Source: Elmis aenea (taxonomy: Eukaryota > Arthropoda > Insecta > Coleoptera > Elmidae). Taken from it: 64,000 nucleotides of DNA. The translations under genes and the position numbers were made by a program. Positions 23,463 through 34,497 of the stretch are shown piece by piece. The stretch spans positions 11,015,222-11,079,221 of the forward strand of contig OX393583.1 of NCBI GenBank assembly GCA_947652605.1, read 5' to 3'. The notes below the pieces were generated by a model. It was not told the DNA's origin, ran no database searches, and saw only the letters and a list, made by a program, of their open reading frames with translations. Every line of letters starts with the position of its first letter. Within the stretch, counting starts at the first letter, position 1.

Positions 23463-23858
23463 ATCAGGTTATTCAAATAAATTTGAAATTTACACTGTCA
23501 AAAAAGTTGTAACAAATTTGATTGGGAGAAAAATCGTCTATTATTTTATAACTATATGTGGAACAACAGTATACATACGTCGAATGTAGCGATTTATAAC
23601 TGAATTGTCGTAGGTATGTGTTTTTTGTGACCGCGTGTGTTATTGGAGTTTTGGGGCTGCGAACAACTAATTTCGTCGCCACAGGTCAAAGGTAAAGTTG
23701 AATTGTGGACCACCCAAATGTGTAAACGAATGCCATATTAAAGTTTAACTACCTTAACATTGCCGAAAAATAACAGCGACCGAAAAATATTGGGAAGCCT
23801 CGTCAAATGTGAAAAAAAAAAAAAAAAACATTCGGCAATGTACTAATGTACAGGTATA

Positions 23859-24612
23859 CCGGGTGAGTCATTAGTGGCGGATTGGTCGATTGTGCCTAAA
23901 CGGTTTAAGATAGAAAGTTGATTCAAACGGTATTTCATACAGTTTTTTCTTCCGAAAATATTTTGAAATATACAGGGTGAGTCACCTCTCTGGAATCAAT
24001 AGCAACTTTTGTTTTTCAAATACATCTTTTATTTAATATTCTTGACCGTCTTCATTTTAGCTTTACATTGATATAAAATAGTACAGGTTTTTATGCGGCC
24101 TTGTCACTAAAAAAAATAATTTTCAAAATTTTTCAAGATTTTAAGTCTTTATTTAAAAAATTCTCCTGAAGTCATTTTTCGAAGCACAGCATTGTAATTT
24201 GGTAAGGACATGCAGAAAACATTGCTCTATTAGCTCGATACGAAAAAGTTTGAATTACGCATAAATAGGTGGCAATTTCCATGATTTTCAAAAACTCGTA
24301 ACTCAATTTTTTCAAATGCAAACTCCTGTATTTTTTTATGTCATCGAATTCGTCTTTAAGAGAGCTTCATTTTTTGTTAAGTATGTCCTATACCCAAAAC
24401 TCATACTTTTCAAGATATTTGACATTTTGTCTTCAAATCATTATTAAAGCAAATAGGATGCCGTGGAAATCAAAAAAGCTGACTGTTCACTTTACTAACG
24501 TCACAAACTTGTCATTTATTTTTTGAATTATAGCATTTCCATAGTTAATTTCACTTTACAAGAGCAAATTGACATGGTTTATTCACCGTTTCGTGTATTT
24601 GATTACTAATAG
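23859..24612 (+). mobile_element. Stand-alone copy of the composite element's inner module
   Basis: This matches the interior of the composite hAT elements (for example 14697-15460): 'gggtgagtcattagt', 'acagggtgagtcacctctct', 'cgtaactcaatttttt', and the ending 'gtatttgattactaatagta'. It lacks the GATTTAAATC ends and the 8-bp TSD of those elements. It ends with the same TAATAG stop after a frame related to NFTLQEQIDMVYSPFRV, but its initiator is GTT rather than ATG. Confidence 0.75.
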
Positions 24613-25700
24613 TAGGTAGATACTTAGTCTTGTGGATTCACTTATAAGCAATAAATAAATTGCCCCGTTTGCCCTCCCCTGTGGACGCCCATGATAGCAC
24701 CGCTTGTTAAAGTCACTAAAGTTAAGCGGCTTTTTGTCGTATTTAACTACTTTACATGTGTCGCAGTTGTTATATAAGATTAGTATAAGAAAATTAAATG
24801 CAGCCTAGCTCAAGTGTCGTACGCTAGTATAAAAAAAACGCCATGAAAAAAAAACATCCCACCGGGCACCTTCACCTACCTATACACTGATTAAACAGCC
24901 ACTAAACTTTGTATTTACAGTAGTCGCAAGCAGCTTACACTTAACCATTTTGAAGTATGTAATCAATTACATATGGGATGATTCGTTTTAAAAGACCGCG
25001 AAAATTTACTTGGACTCGCTTTTCCAACGGTTTTCTATATTCCATTAGGCCCGCCGCCGTCTCATTTCACAGCCACAACAATTACATATAGCTCTCTCCT
25101 TCTGAATTATGTGGTCCATAGTTAATCGACGAATGGTAATCCATTCTGTTTGGTTTAATTTGACGGCCAGGATTAAACACTTTAATTTATTGCGTTATAA
25201 AAAGTCTCAATGAATTTCGTTAATGGGATGGCATTTACTTGTCCAAATATACGGCCTCATTTTTTTGAAGGTGAGATTTTCTAGTCGTTATACACCTATA
25301 AGTAAAATTAGTTATACTTTATTAATAAAGCATTTATTACTTAAGTTTACTTTATTAGGCATTAGCATTGGTTATTGCCGGTATTTGCAAAAACGTGTAA
25401 CAGTTAAAGATATATTTCTTTGTTAACATTTGATTTGTTTAAGTAATTAATGTTGTGTGTCAATAATAATCTTAATAATCACTGTTTTTTTGTGTTTCTC
25501 GTTAATTTAATGCCTTTACCACCTTGACAGGCGCTAACAAATACAACAAGAAATTAGGTAATAGTCACTGCTACACTTAATTTTAAGGCATAATAAAATA
25601 TCAACAACAAAAATTAAATTCTGTGTATAAACATTTAACTAAAATACTGTTACATAATATACCTATAGCAAAAAATTAAAAATAACTTTTTATTAAAAAA
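24613..25700. other. No recognised gene
   Basis: AT-rich sequence with no open frame that I recognise. A short C/G-rich stretch near 24660-24710 ('ccccgtttgccctcccctg') resembles TE terminal sequence but could not be paired. Confidence 0.35.
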
Positions 25701-25719
25701 TGTATCCACAAATTATGTT

Positions 25720-26110
25720 TATTAAATAAATTTTAATAATTGTAGATTATAATGTAGAAATAATAATTATTCAGGGTTTTGAGGAAGAAGTTTATTTCTT
25801 CTTTCTTCATAAATAATACCTGCTTCGCTGAACATTATTTCACTGGATATGCTACAGGGGGGTGGCGATAAGTATTTTCTAACCAATTTTTATAGTTTTG
25901 GATAAATCTGCATTTCTTGATCACCAAACCAACGGATTTTCTGTGCTGGGAACGTTAGGATATTTAATAAAATTTAAAAGTTTAATCTGATCCTTCTCTG
26001 TTAAAATTTCCACATTATAGAAGAAGAGTCTTCTTCATCTATACAACTCCACACGTCTTCATTTTCACTTTCATTGTACTTTTCCGATGCTTTCTGTTGA
26101 CGTATGATGA
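25720..26110 (-). pseudogene. hAT transposase C-terminus relic
   Basis: The minus strand reads FIQNYKNWLE, then KYLSPPPCSISSEIMFSEAG, IIYEERRNKLLPQNPE, one stop, and LLFLHYN. 'SxxSExxFSEAGxIYxxxRxxLLPxNxExLLFLxxN' is the terminal dimerisation motif of hAT transposases. An acidic stretch lies upstream at about 26030-26090. The catalytic domain is missing. The CCCGGG hAT element at 26194 lies just upstream of it. Confidence 0.82.
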
Positions 26111-26193
26111 CGACCACCTGCACAAAATCTACCTATTACCCGGAACGCGGCCCGTAAATATTTTTAATTTCTTCGTTACTCGGTACCCGGTAC

Positions 26194-27035
26194 TAGGGTT
26201 TCTTTCCCGGGATCCTGGGATCCCAGGATCCCGGGATCCCGGTCCATTTTAAGCTATTTTATATTTCCCGGGAAATGCTTTTTGTCCCGGGAATTCCCGG
26301 GATTTAAAAAAAGTGTTGTTTTCGTTTATTTTGTGCTAAGATCTTTGTAATACTATTATAACTTATCAGAATGTTATGCTTAAAATGTCTTTACTAACAG
26401 TAAATTATGGAAAAACTTCAAAATAATTTTTCTCTTTTAGTATGGCGCAAAAAAGCCCGGTCTCCATTACAAAGTTAATATCTTCAAAATACTTTTACAG
26501 TTTTATTTTTGTGTACCCTGATAATTCAAAGCAAAATAGCTTATAAATGAAATTTTATTGATAATAACGAAGTTTCTTTGCTGCTAGATGCGCTCAAGAC
26601 AATTCACCTACATCAATAGAGACAGAGAGCATTTTATGCAGCAGGACTTTTTGTTAATAAATTAAGAAAAAGACGAATTGACTGAAGCACAGATCACCTT
26701 CGTTTTCTTAAATCACATTACAAAAATTCATTGTCAAAATTATATTATTGTATTCATAAATATGAAATTGCAATAGAAAGGTTATAATTCCCAAATGTAT
26801 GTTTCTCTCACCAATATTATTGAATTATTTGTAATAATCATAGAGCAAAATGTATTACATATATGACTTGGAGTTGTTTTTAAGTAATAAACCGCTCCCT
26901 TAATTTTTTGGGTTATTTATTTAAAAATTATGACATAATTTATTACATCCCGGGATCCCGGGAAATCCCGGGACAAAGGCCGATTTCTTCCCGGAATCCC
27001 GGGACAAGCAAAATGGTCAAATATGAGAAACCCTA
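26194..27035 (+). mobile_element. hAT element with TAGGGTTTCT ends, internally deleted
   Basis: The ends are TAGGGTTTCT and AGAAACCCTA with an exact 8-bp TSD CCCGGTAC (26186-26193, 27036-27043). Both subterminal regions are crowded with CCCGGGATCCC/TCCCGGGAA palindromes. A decayed C-terminal transposase segment remains on the plus strand at about 26590-26720: CAQDNSPTSIETESIL, then in another frame AGLFVNKLRKRRI and FLKSHYKNS. It is 842 bp long and cannot encode a full transposase. Confidence 0.9.
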
Positions 27036-27043
27036 CCCGGTAC

Positions 27044-27760
27044 CCAGCAATTTTTGGACTCGGTACACCACTAGGTTAAATTTCGATGTTTTAATAGGGA
27101 ATCTCGGTAACTATAAGAGGTATCAAAAAACGGACCGTGCATCCTTGATCTCTTTTTTCGAGAAAAAATTAATGGTGAAAACTAAAATTGGTTATCGTCT
27201 TTTATTTTCGAGTTATCGCCGATAACTCGATTTTACGATTTTTCGTTTTATGACCATATCTCACTTGTTTATGAAAATAAACAAAAATAATTTTGACGTT
27301 TTAAAGGCACTTTTTTAATAAGAATGCAATGGCGTAGACAATTTTTCAAAAAAATAATACGAAATTCCAGTTTTAACACAAAGTTTTATTTTTTTTTAAA
27401 TGGAAGCTGCAGTTGGCTATGGCCTATTTAAATTCCTTATTTTGTGTTATTCCAAACGTATGAGGTTGATGTAGCTATTTTCAATAATAAGTTGCGATTT
27501 TTTTTTTATAGAAAATAGTAGTAGGCTGTGAAAACAAAAACAAAACAAGGTGTAAAACATTTTAAAACTCATTTGGTACAAGTTACGAAGGTTTTGTAAT
27601 TTGTTATTCGGATAAACATTATAAATATATGAAAATAAGGAAACAACGATAAAGTCGGAATCTGCAGTAATGTAGTTTATTGTAGTTTATCTTATTCCTA
27701 AGTTATTATAAAAACAGATATAACATATGATAGACTGTTAGAAAAAGAAAACAAAAAGCA
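27044..27760. mobile_element. CAGGGTGGGC-family hairpin element, partial copy
   Basis: The sequence 'ttttaatagggaatctcggt', 'gagttatcgccgataactcg' and 'ctcatttggtacaagttacgaaggttt' matches 38470-39169, where the family ends in GCCCACCCTG. This copy has a diverged left end near 27056 and covers one arm plus the central loop. The frame 26908-27225 spans hAT and this element and is not a gene. Confidence 0.65.
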
Positions 27761-28266
27761 CATCTAACTATCGCAAAGCCAACTTGACGGCCCATAAGAA
27801 AAAATGAAATTAGGGGTAATATCTCAAGAAAGGTAAGAGATAAAAAAAATCTAAATTATCAGTTACATCTAAATAAAAAAGTACCCCAAAAAGTACAAAT
27901 AAAATTGATCTGATAATTAGGACAAAAAAATTATTAGAGAAAAAAAAATCAAAGTTTTCATATTTTTTGTTATAACTTTTGATGTACCTACGAGGAATCT
28001 TGTACTTTTAAGAGGCTGGTAAGACAAGAGGCTTAACACTTGTGCAACATTTCTAGAGGAGATCCTTAAAAAATAGCCTAAGAGATTTATATTATAATAA
28101 TCATTTTACGTGTTTTCTAGCAAATTTTTTGATTTTTTTAACACGAACAGGCACGATATTTATAACGTTCTTTACAAAGCTTATTATTTTTAGATGAAAA
28201 TTGGATAGTCTTGTTTTTTCAATTGAAAATATCCCGGACATGAAACTTGAAAAAAATACCCTACAT
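27761..28266. other. Non-coding, possible TE remnant
   Basis: AT-rich with many 'aaaaaaat' runs. The boundary with the preceding hairpin element is unclear and I see no recognisable gene. Confidence 0.3.
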
Positions 28267-28276
28267 CAGGGGTCGG

Positions 28277-29639
28277 CAGTAGCGGACTGGGAAATTCAAC
28301 CGGTTTGGGAAAAACCTGCTAGACCGGCCCCCAAAAAATTAATAACCCAAAAAAATTTAATTTTAAAATGTTGTCTTTTTTAGATAATAATAAAATTATT
28401 TCTAAAAAATTTCCATGTTCAGTCTCCTTGTTCTCTAATGAGAATGAATTAGCAGATTCCGATCTGTGAGCCCGAAAAGCTAAACCCCTTTTTCCAATTA
28501 GTTTTACAACATCTATAATTCTTTCCAATACTTGCTTGCGTTCAAGGGCTTTTTTTTGACGTAAGCTTCCTTCATTTGAGAACATTAAACCATAAATATT
28601 TTTTTTTAAGTTTAAGCATAAGGCTATAAACACAATTTTCATGGATCGTATTATTTTCATGTTCTTTAGTTGCAGAATATGCTTCCAGTATTTCATTCCA
28701 TCATTTACAAACGAACATTCGTTACAGCCAAGCACACGGAACAAAATAGATATTCTTTTTCCAAACAATATGATAACCATCGTCTATTTATACAATCATC
28801 TCTGTAAAATATAACATTTGGCTTAAATGGCAAATAAGTTGGCAATAGTTGGCTGATAAAGAGGTTTGTTAAAAAAATCTTCAAAATTTTGACTTGTTGG
28901 TGTTGTGAAAAAACTAGCTGATAAGCATTCAACATTTTTGTTACTTGATAAGTTAGACTTGAACATGAAGACTTTGCGTTGATAATCGACGTTTCAATTT
29001 TGTCTGTTTCAACGGGGCAGATTATATTGTCTTCGTTTGTCGAATTTGATTAATGCAAATCTTGATCAATGTTAGATTTTTCAACATCAGGTGCACTAAC
29101 TTTAGAAGTTAAAGCAAACAAATCACTCAACTTGAAACTTTTTTTAGCAGCTTCGTGAAGTACTTTTTGCCTTTTCTCTGTCTCTTTTTGAGCACATTTT
29201 CTTTTTTCCATTATTCCTTGATTAAAAACTATAACCAAAATAATCTCACAATATCGCAATGAATGTAAAAAATCAGTCTGCATTTATTAATTTTAATAAT
29301 TGTTTATTAATTACTAAAATATTAAAACTAAAATTCTAGTAAGGTATAATATCAATATCACTTGGTGCTCAAAAACACAGCCCGGACGGTGAAATTTAAC
29401 TAAAACGTCGGACATAGCAGAGACACAAATCAGAGACGTAGTCAGGTTATAAAGCTTGGGAGGGCCAGGGGTACAGAAATTATGCGATATTGCTACTTAT
29501 TCTTTATTTATTAATAACCGAAATAATAATATTGCATAATTTTTTCATAAAAATCATAACAAGTACTGTGGGTCGCGGCCTCAGAGCGACCGGCCCACCG
29601 GGATTCCTCCCGGTGTCCCGCCGGCTCAGTCCGTCACTG
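28277..29639 (-). mobile_element. hAT element with ZMYM1/TTF-type transposase N-half
   Basis: The ends are CAGTAGCGGACTG and CAGTCCGTCACTG (one is the near reverse complement of the other), with exact 8-bp TSD GGGGTCGG (28269-28276, 29640-29647). The target was itself a hAT-type terminus reading CAGGGGTCGGCAACC. The minus strand encodes the N-terminal half of a transposase (see 28319-29209). It is 1363 bp, so the catalytic and dimerisation parts have been deleted. Confidence 0.9.
28319..29209 (-). pseudogene. hAT transposase N-terminal half (TTF zinc finger type)
   Basis: It begins at MEKRKCAQKETEKRQKVLHE (ATG at about 29209), then KKSFKLSDLFALTSKV and a stop at about 29050. After a gap it continues with YQLVFSQHQQVKILK, RRWLSYCLEKEYLFCSVCL (TTF-type zinc-binding region), NDGMKYWKHILQ and QVLERIIDVVKLIGKRGLAF before RAHRSESANS, NGNFLEII-like HGNFLEIILLLSKKDNILK and run-out at 28319. 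This order matches ZMYM1-like hAT proteins. Two or three stops/frameshifts and a missing C-terminus make it a pseudogene. The reading frames at 28319-28780, 28705-28935 and 29050-29283 are its pieces. Confidence 0.8.
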
Positions 29640-29984
29640 GGGGTCGGCAACCTTTTTGTCAAGAAGGGCGCAATATAAATTCAAAAGTTATTGGGGGCAC
29701 CCGAAAAAAAAACTTGAAAATATTAGGGGTTTTATTTCCGGTAGCGGCCTATGGACGTAATACATAAGGTTCAAATTCGCACATTTCGGTTGGTTAGCAA
29801 TGCCTATGAGCGTACCAAAGAACAATGAGATCACTTTTCAAAGATATTGTGGAAGTTAGCAGTCAGTAAGTAACATGGTTTTAAAATTAAAAATAAAAAG
29901 TTGTTTTTTGTACATGTCTATATACATATGTACTTTGCTGGTTTTATTTGCGACGTCCGTCGATTCTTTTATGCGTTTTCGTAC

Positions 29985-30190
29985 TTTGTTTCTTTATTTG
30001 TGAATACATATTTTAACTGGACATATAAGTCTTGTTTCTTTATTTGTGAATACACATTTTAACTGGACATATTAGTCGTACTATAACCCAATTGTGTAAC
30101 CCCCCTTTGCGGGGCCGGTGATGGGATTCGAACCCAGTGTCTTCGTCGGCAGAGCAATGCTTGTAAGCACGTAGCTACCCTGCCGCCCGT
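29985..30190 (-). mobile_element. tRNA-derived SINE with duplicated 3' segment
   Basis: On the minus strand 30188-30110 is tRNA-like: GGCAGGGTAGCTACGTGC (A-box-like) and GGGTTCGAATCCC (B box), ending CCGGCCCCGC. A downstream body leads to a ~53-bp segment present twice in tandem ('tttctttatttgtgaataca' at about 29990 and 30040 on the plus strand). I did not find a clear target duplication. These internal boxes would act as an RNA polymerase III promoter. Confidence 0.72.
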
Positions 30191-31179
30191 TTAAGCCCTT
30201 GTTAAAAGATATATTTTAAGCACACTACTTTATTGCTAAATAACTTTTGGTTGTGACGAACTATAGTTTTTATGTTTGTTACATAATTAAATCCTTTAGA
30301 TATTATTCTTAATGATTTTCAAGACCACACTTTCATTATAAAATAAAATTTTATCGTATCACTGTTTACTTCACTTGTTTATATAAAATACCAAATTTTA
30401 ATTGTAACGGTATGATTACTATGCTCGTTTTAAAACAACACCTCTGACTGGTGTAACTAATTAACACGTTAAGCGCCACCATGTTAAAAAAGTAGGTTTT
30501 TGTAGCCACCAATTGTAATGTAGGTGCCCCATCGGGCCACACTTTCGTTTTTAAAACTGTTTTCGTTTCATTTGAACATAGGCCTATTTGATCGAAATTT
30601 TTATTTTATGTAGAATAATTATTATTATCATAACAAGTTAGTTTCGGAACTTTTTAATTTAATAAATAATAAGCAGTAAATAATGAGATGGCTACTAACA
30701 ACGAGACGAAAGTCTCTAATCTGTTCTAGCACATCGACAAGTGTTGCTTTGAAAGAAAATATAAAATTTTAATTACTTAAACCTATTTATATTAGTAAAA
30801 AGTTATTCTGTTACTTAAAGATAAGATTTTTCTGCTTTACCATAGGTGTGTAAAGTTTTTGGATGAAATGTTCTTAAAACAGCTAATCATAGACGATAGA
30901 ATACAATTGATGAATTAAGTAAAAGTTCATCAAATTAAGAAAACCATGCTTAGGAAAACATCATCTATAAAGTGCAGATCTCAAATTTGTATTGCACGTG
31001 GAGAGTGGGCTACCTACACTTTGAACGCATGTTATAATTTATACTCAACAGTAACAGTAACTGAAAAATCATAAATTATTATGTATGTAGGTACTTTAAA
31101 AAATATCTTAAATTATTTAACTTTTTTGTGTTAAATTAAGTACAGCCAGTTTATTTACGTGATGTTTTGTTTTGTTTGG
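30191..31179. other. No recognised gene
   Basis: AT-rich sequence with no frame or repeat that I recognise. The AT content and lack of terminal repeats give no further clue. Confidence 0.35.
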
Positions 31180-31573
31180 AATGGCCACTTTGATTAAACA
31201 TAACAAACACAATAACATTGCAATTTTAAATTTTAAATATAAACCTAACAACTCATACATCAATGAAACGAGCAAAAAAATTTCGTGGCGTCACAGCCAA
31301 CTACAACGCGTATTTAAAATAATAAAGTTGAAGTTAAAACAACAAAAACCAACGAGGATAGGTAAAATTTATAAAAAAAATCAATTCTACGCTAGGTGTC
31401 CTGAAAACTTAGAAAAATATTTTGAACATAATTTCATAAAGCAAGTTATAAGCAAAAATCGAAAACGTTTTTCATAGCATAGTTGCTCATATATCATAGA
31501 TCATCTTAACCAGCTCTGTACATCTTACCGTTTACAACATCCCCATGCTGTTCGCGATAACTGGGACACCCTG
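31180..31573. mobile_element. CAGGGTG-family fragment (right end GGGACACCCTG)
   Basis: The segment ends 'gataactgggacaccctg', with 'accgtttacaacatccccat' just inside, matching the terminal layout of the elements at 19737 and 43607. 'catcaatgaaacgagcaaaa' near 31260 also resembles the interior of the element at 36675-38469. The 101-aa frame at 31172-31477 overlaps it and shows no domain, so I treat it as a chance reading. Confidence 0.55.
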
Positions 31574-31609
31574 TCCTGTATAAGATCATCATTATTTTAT
31601 ACTTTACCA

Positions 31610-32280
31610 AATTCCACTTGGCATTAAGTGCTATAAAATTAATTTTACACGAAACAAAAATAAATTCCGGCATAACTATTCTTTAAATAATTCAACTCTC
31701 ATTACCACCACAGTTTTAAAAGATTTAGGAATTCTATTAGACTCTAAACTTCTTTTTGCTGAACACATCAAATATATTAAAAATAAATCTTTTAAAATGC
31801 TTGGTTTTATTATACGCTCCTCAAAACATTTCAATAATGATAATGCTATTAGAACACTGTAATATGTTAATAAATTTTGCCTCTATCATAGGAACAGGAA
31901 CCCACAATATGACACCTACGCTAGTAAAATCGAGGGAATTAAAAAAAAAGTTATATTCTTTGTGCACAAAAAAAAACAAGAACTTCCAGAGAAATCATGT
32001 GAACAAGGAACAACATTGTAAAGATCTAAACATGCTCTCCTTAAATTCTCGTAGAACACTTACTGATATAATATTTCTTTACAAAATTATTAACTACAAA
32101 ATAAATTGTCCTAATATTTTATCATAAATAAATTTTAACGTGCCGGGATTAGCTCTAAGACACCATTTTCTCCTTTATTTAACACATTGTAGCACAAATG
32201 CCCTTTTTAACTCGTCAATCAACAGAATTCTTTACTCCTATAATATAATCAAACATTTATAAATATTGATATATTATTAG
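31610..32280 (+). pseudogene. Non-LTR reverse transcriptase C-terminal relic (CR1/Jockey group)
   Basis: The frame reads YQIPLGIKCYKINFTRNKN, TTVLKDLGILLDSKLLF, AEHIKYIKNKSFKMLGFIIR and SSKHFNNDNAIRTL, then a stop. After frameshifts it continues with RRTLTDIIFLYKIINYKINC, a stop, INFNVPGLALRHHF and FNSSINRILYSYN. This is the post-catalytic region of CR1/Jockey-like retrotransposons. The catalytic FADD motif is missing upstream. A hAT element begins at 32315, shortly after. Confidence 0.82.
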
Positions 32281-32314
32281 TCTATCATTTCATTCATTAA
32301 ACATCACTCTAAAG

Positions 32315-33220
32315 TAGGGCTGCCATACGTCCCGGTACACCGGGACATGTCCCGGTTTGCGGAATTTTGTCCCGCTGTCCCGGTGAACAAATCAAATGTC
32401 CCGGTTTGTTGACGATTTTTAAAAATAATAAGCGGAAAACAGTTAGCGCTTAAATGGACTAAAATAATGTCTAGTTCGTTCTCACTGCCGCTAGCTGGCT
32501 AGAGCTTATAAAGAAAGTCGCTGTATTGTCGTGACTAATGTACCGCACTTCCCCCTCCCATTGCATTTCTCGCTAACAACGCAGACACTGCGAGTGACTA
32601 TATATTTTTTTAAATTTAAAGTGACTGTGTAAAAGCCATCTGTTGTGCGCTTAAGTTGTCTCTTGCTGTGAACACACCTCTTAGCTTACGTACCGCTCAA
32701 CAAGATGAAGAAAACCGAGCTCGTTGGCTGGTTGGTACGCAACCTTCCGAGTTAATCGGGAGGTCGTGGGTTCGAATCCCACGGCCGTCTGTCATCGTAG
32801 AGGTTTCAGGTGGTTTCCTCTACCTACTATAGGCAAATGCTGTGACAGTACTTCCACCTACCCTTACCTTACCCACCCTTTCCTTGTTCCCCGCCCCCTC
32901 CTCCCGGACGCTAATGGCCAAAGTAGTTGAAGCGGCCTTGAACCAACAATAAAAAAAAGAAAAAAAAAAGATGAAGAAATGCAATTTTGATTTTATTACA
33001 CAGTATTTTTATTTTATAGTTTTTCTGTTTTCATTTAACTTGAACGGCCTTATGAAAATAATTAAATTCGAAGTATGAGGCACCACTGTATTTTTATTTA
33101 CATTTGTTCGCACAAGACACAAAACCAAATTATAACGTAATTCATAAATGTTTACCGACCCCCCCCCCCTCCTGCGGCCCAAATGTCCCGGTCGGGGTAG
33201 CGACATTTATGGCAGCCCTA
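32315..33220. mobile_element. hAT element with TAGGGCTGCCATA ends
   Basis: The ends are TAGGGCTGCCATA and TATGGCAGCCCTA with exact 8-bp TSD CTCTAAAG (32307-32314, 33221-33228). Subterminal 'tcccggt'/'accggga' words recur, as in other hAT families here. It contains no recognised transposase. A SINE (32714-32967) is inserted in it. Together they make 906 bp. Confidence 0.92.
32714..32967 (+). mobile_element. tRNA-derived SINE with poly(A) and 12-bp target duplication
   Basis: A tRNA-like head (TTGGCTGGTTGGTACG as A box, GGGTTCGAATCCC as B box) is followed by a C-rich body ending 'gaaccaacaat' and an A-rich tail. AAGATGAAGAAA flanks both sides (32702-32713 and 32968-32979), a target-primed insertion duplication. 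The frame 32724-32930 is a chance reading. It sits inside the hAT element 32315-33220. The internal boxes would drive RNA polymerase III transcription. Confidence 0.9.
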
Positions 33221-33555
33221 CTCTAAAGTCTACATAAAACATTCTTAAACTCTGATCTAATGAAAATGTTCAAGACATAAATTTTACTTTTTAAAACTGT
33301 TTACATAAAACAAAAATAGTAAAACAAATTTTGATAAAAATTTATAAAAACAGTAAACTCTATGCTAGTTTTAAATTTAATTTATTGAAGTATTTTAAAT
33401 GAGAAAAATTAAGAGTTACAAATAAGTACCTCGGAACGCATACTTATGAAACTAGTATGAAAAAATATGGATGAAGTAAACACTTTGTTGAGGTACGACA
33501 TATTAAATTAAAGCTGAAAATAACCACACAAAAATTAAATATTTAAATATAAAAG

Positions 33556-34338
33556 ATGAATTTAGATCTAAGTAATATTTATAAATGGCTATGCGATAAT
33601 AATTTATGTATTAATGTTGATAAATCCAAATTCATGATTTTGGGAACTAAACACATTATCTATAAAACAAATATTTATAATGCTAATCTGGATGTAAAAA
33701 TTAGCAACACTAATTTAGAAAGAGTAACCGAAATTAAATACCTTGGTGTTATATTAGATGAAAATTTAACGTTTAAGTTACACGCAAAATACATGATGAA
33801 CAAAATTTCCAAAAAGATTTTTCTCTTTAAAAGATGTATCAAACACATGAGTATGTACACTAGAGTTTTACTGTATAAAACAATAATAGCTCCTCATTTT
33901 GAGTTTTGCGCTTCATTACTTATTAATTTAAATAAAAATGAACTTCAACAATTACAGAAATTGCAAAATCGCGCCATGCGCACTATTTTAAAGTGTTCAA
34001 TTCTTTCCCCTATCAAGGTTATGTTAAATACACTTCAATTTATGAGTATTAATCAGAGAATAATATTTAGAACATTAGAGCTAGTTTTAAAAATTAAACT
34101 ACAAAAAACACCAAAATATCTGTATGAAAATGTAAAATTAGTCCATGAGATACACAGTTATAAAACTAGAAATAGGCTTAATTTCGTTATAGAGAAATGT
34201 ACTAAAAGTCAAACTGCTCGTTCATTATTTTATCAAGGTTTTAAAATATTTAATAATATGCCGCATCAAATCAAAATATGTAATAATTATAAGAAGGGTA
34301 TTAAATCAATTAAGGAGTACGCATTAGAACGCTATTAA
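33556..34338 (+). CDS. Non-LTR retrotransposon reverse transcriptase, C-terminal 260 residues
   Basis: The frame is uninterrupted and reads LCINVDKSKFMILGTK, EIKYLGVILDENLTFKLHAK, KKIFLFKRCIKHMS, VLLYKTIIAPHFEFCASLLI, LQKLQNRAMRTILKC and NRLNFVIEK..FNNMPHQIK to a stop at 34336-34338. It corresponds to the thumb/connection region downstream of the YADD motif in CR1-like and Jockey-like enzymes. The catalytic part is missing, presumably by 5' truncation. The start ATG is simply the first in frame. An AT-rich 3' end and (ACTT)n tail follow at 34472-34497, so this looks like a fairly young insertion. Confidence 0.8.
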   Translation: MNLDLSNIYKWLCDNNLCINVDKSKFMILGTKHIIYKTNIYNANLDVKISNTNLERVTEIKYLGVILDENLTFKLHAKYMMNKISKKIFLFKRCIKHMSMYTRVLLYKTIIAPHFEFCASLLINLNKNELQQLQKLQNRAMRTILKCSILSPIKVMLNTLQFMSINQRIIFRTLELVLKIKLQKTPKYLYENVKLVHEIHSYKTRNRLNFVIEKCTKSQTARSLFYQGFKIFNNMPHQIKICNNYKKGIKSIKEYALERY

Positions 34339-34471
34339 ACTGTTATCTTAGATACTTAGAATTTAGAAGATTTTTATATTTTTATTTTATTTCATTCTAT
34401 TTTTATTTTTATTTTTATTATATTTACTATTATTAAATTATGTTACAATGTAATAGCAATTGCTAAAATAA

Positions 34472-34497
34472 AGCTAACTTACTTACTTACTTACTTT
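34472..34497 (+). repeat. (ACTT)n 3' tail of the retrotransposon
   Basis: A run 'cttacttacttacttacttt' follows 'aataaagctaa', directly downstream of the reverse transcriptase fragment. Short tandem tails like this mark the 3' end of CR1/I-like retrotransposons. Confidence 0.75.

Noticed and set aside
30110..30188. A functional tRNA gene on the minus strand
   Set aside because: Same reasoning: tRNA-like head of a SINE; arms do not pair convincingly and a SINE tail follows.
31172..31477. A 101-codon basic protein
   Set aside because: The frame overlaps sequence shared with a CAGGGTG-type element and shows no domain.
32717..32790. A functional tRNA gene
   Set aside because: The tRNA-like head has A and B boxes but is followed by a SINE body and A-rich tail, with a 12-bp TSD around the whole unit.
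32724..32930. A 68-codon frame in C/G-richer DNA
   Set aside because: It reads through a SINE with a tRNA-like head and target duplication.
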